DNA of 64,000 bases from Xiphydria camelus. Its lineage: Eukaryota; Arthropoda; Insecta; Hymenoptera; Xiphydriidae. Location of the stretch: positions 29,385,470-29,449,469 of the forward strand of contig OY783197.1 of assembly GCA_963678675.1 (NCBI GenBank), in the 5' to 3' direction. The first letter of the stretch is position 1, and each line of letters opens with the position of its first letter. A model generated the notes under the pieces. That model worked only from the letters and a program-made list of their open reading frames with translations, searched no databases and was not told the origin of the DNA. The translations under genes were made by a program, and so were the position numbers. Shown here piece by piece: positions 61,712-64,000 of this stretch.

Positions 61712-63223
61712 ACCTCGACCTTTCCACTCGAGAGTTCTATTGTGATATTTACAGTACTTATGCTTCTTCCCCTTGTCTTTCTCGCAAAACGCACCGTGTG
61801 TGAACGCATGCGTATGCATACTTAACGAAGAAAAGAGAAGAAGTCGTGCAAACGCAAATACAACTTGTATATACATAGATATACGCGGACCTTCCTCACT
61901 CCCTGCCCACCGACTAACGTTCGGATGTATTTATATGATTCCTGTCGTTTACTTAAAAACGTAAGTCGATCAAGTGTGTATCGTCGCACAGTGCGAGATC
62001 TGCGTACAAATAAAATGTGTAATGCATACGAACCCGCCGCCCGTTGTTTTCCTTTTTATCGTTAAATCTCTCCAATGAAATTGTAAGGGAAACTACGCGT
62101 ATCGTTGTCCGCCACTTGGGCGGTGCGAAGACTCGTACCCAGGCAATGAAAAATCGCGATAGATCATACATACATCACGTTCACGGACATTTCGGGCGTC
62201 TTGGTTTGAAATCTGGCTGCAGAGATCGTTTGCGGAAACGTGACAATATTCAAAGGAATACACGCATCTCTATGGATTTTCTTTATTGGTCGGAGTGTTC
62301 AAATTCTCCTCTCCCCTCCCCCCTCCTCTCTCTTTCTCTTTATAAAACAGCAGGCTCGTAAATACAAGTCGTCATCAAATTATCATAGATATAACGGCCA
62401 ATTCGTTGAGAAACGTTCTTACATCTTTATCAGCCCAAGCTGGGGAATAATTGTGTACTGGAAATTTGCCATTTGCTTCTCGCGTACGATTTATACTTCT
62501 AGTTCAAAGATCATCGCGATGCCTTTTCCTCCTCTTCCGTACTCCCCCGTCCTATCCACGACAAATTCTAAAAAAGTCACGGATCGCCTACACAACCGAT
62601 GTAACGAATAGTTATTCTAAAATTAGGTCGTGAAGATCTTCCGAGGAGTAAAGGAGAAGAAGCGTATAACTCAATCGATCGATGTCTCCCTCGGATTCAT
62701 CCAAGTACGAATACGCGTACACCGCAGTGTTCACTCCTCCGTACTAATTGGTGATCCCACTCGGAAGGCTCGTTATACGCACCACCGATAAGCGCGGACA
62801 CCTATGCGAGTAGATTCAAATTTAACAAATATTACGTCATTGAATGCGCGATACAATTTATTGTCACCAATACAAAGCTATTCTTCAGCGTCTGCTTTTT
62901 ACTTTTTCACATTCGCACGTGGCAACGTATTGCGCGAATCGTCGTGATGTACGATACGCGGAGACAAAGTTCTAGAAATATTCAAAGAATTTCAATTAAT
63001 TTAGTAGAATAGAGGAAAGGGGAGGACCGTACCTAGCCAAGAGAGACTAGCGCTACTTTTTTTAATGGTCCTGGCACTCCCTGTACTTTCATAGGTAATT
63101 GACAGGACCTCGTCAGTCTTACAAGAGTCTTCTCGTTGCTACTCTCATTCGGTGACTTAACTATAACGTTTCTCTTGTCGTTCAATTAACACCGTTACTC
63201 ACATTCAGCGTACGCACACAGTG

Positions 63224-63277
<54 letters not shown>

Positions 63278-63749
63278 CACTTTATAATAATAATTACATA
63301 GATTGTAAAACATATATGAACTAACACTGGAATATAGATAACGTCATAGTAATTTTAGCGAGCTGCATCGAATTTTACGGCAAACATCTTTCGTTCTTTG
63401 TTTTCTTTCCTCTTCTCTTTGTATGTACAGTGAGCTCTGTTCACGTGCTCCCCAAAAAGTCATTCGACTATGCCAACAGTGATAAAGGAATTATTTTTCT
63501 CGCGCAACCAATATATCTCCTTCCAAATGGTCTCCGTTAATTTCCCTTCTCTCTTCTTCTTTTGTCGTGGAGCTCAAATAACCGAGAAATTTTTGTAGAT
63601 ATACCTCTTTGCCCCAACATGAACATTAAGCTAAACTACTACGACTCCGCAATAAAAGGGGATTAATTAATTAGGTAGTAATAATAAGAAGAATGGCTGC
63701 TGCTACTACTACCATCACTACTACTACTACTACCACGATGACGACGATA

Positions 63750-63781
<32 letters not shown>

Positions 63782-64000
63782 AATAATACATTGAATTGCA
63801 TTTCATATTTATTTTTTAATTAATATTATTAATAGCTCGTATAATGTGGTGAAAGAATCAGGCAGACCAGAGATCCTTACATACGACAATCGAACGTACA
63901 AGAGCTAAAAGTTTCAAAACTTTTGGTTATCCTACATCGATCGTGAACGGTCTTTCTCCAAGTATAGGGGCGAATCTGTAAGAGGGTGCGAATTCTGAAT
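61712..64000. other. 3' UTR of ST7 and microsatellite-rich intergenic DNA
   Basis: AATAAA at 62009-62014 may end ST7. Beyond it I find no supported gene. The stretch holds a (TA)n run at 63225-63276 flanked by GTGT/ACAC, an (ACT)n run near 63700-63735 and a (GAT)n run at about 63752-63786. Confidence 0.5.
63225..63276. repeat. (TA)n microsatellite
   Basis: About 26 uninterrupted TA dinucleotides bounded by AGTGT and AACACT, which makes the whole a perfect hairpin-forming palindrome. Confidence 0.95.

Overview
The window is eukaryotic nuclear DNA. It contains spliced genes with short GT-AG introns, many CpG-rich microsatellites, and a large number of short inverted-repeat (MITE-like) elements. 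Gene content (a ZAD zinc-finger protein, a CD36/SNMP-type protein, an SLC36 transporter, a polycystin-2) points to an insect. Compact gene spacing, CpG-rich sequence and tiny introns suggest Hymenoptera, possibly an ant or wasp; the order is an inference. All exon chains below were assembled by hand from splice signals, reading phase and family resemblance. Each assembled chain closes in frame.

Layout. 1-4294: CpG-rich non-coding flank. 4295-9952 (+): an unrecognised coiled-coil, polyQ, Ser-rich protein with two possible 3' ends. 12108-15498 (-): polycystin-2 channel, 12 exons. 15.5-20.9 kb: non-coding gap between divergent genes. 20863-23109 (+): SLC36-type amino-acid transporter, 7 exons. 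23207-25619 (-): CD36/SNMP-family membrane protein, 8 exons, convergent with the transporter. 26700-32377 (+): ZAD plus C2H2 zinc-finger protein with a 3-kb intron that may hide a second promoter.

32.4-38.1 kb is a gene desert ending in a dense cluster of palindromic elements, including three tandem copies of one 155-bp element. 38111-39673 (+): tRNA-splicing endonuclease subunit Tsen34. 39768-40467 (-): mitochondrial ribosomal protein L27, convergent with Tsen34. 41564-53352 (+): a 1583-residue protein built on a TRMT2A/TrmA-type tRNA uracil-5-methyltransferase fold that has lost its catalytic motifs and gained a tail of about 850 residues. A 1.9-kb foldback element lies in its first intron. 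53.4-56.7 kb: a 300-bp near-perfect palindrome and a triplicated element. 56693-57261 (+): a small rhodanese. 57719-58782 (-): NKAP. 60161-61711 (+): an intronless ST7 homologue. 61.7-64 kb: non-coding, ending in AT and GAT microsatellites.

The genes form no operon or obvious pathway, as expected for an animal chromosome. Two tRNA-related genes (Tsen34 and the TRMT2A-derived pseudoenzyme) lie close together. The most unusual items are the TRMT2A-derived pseudoenzyme, the head-to-tail arrays of inverted-repeat elements, and a repeat shared by the upstream regions of mRpL27 and ST7.
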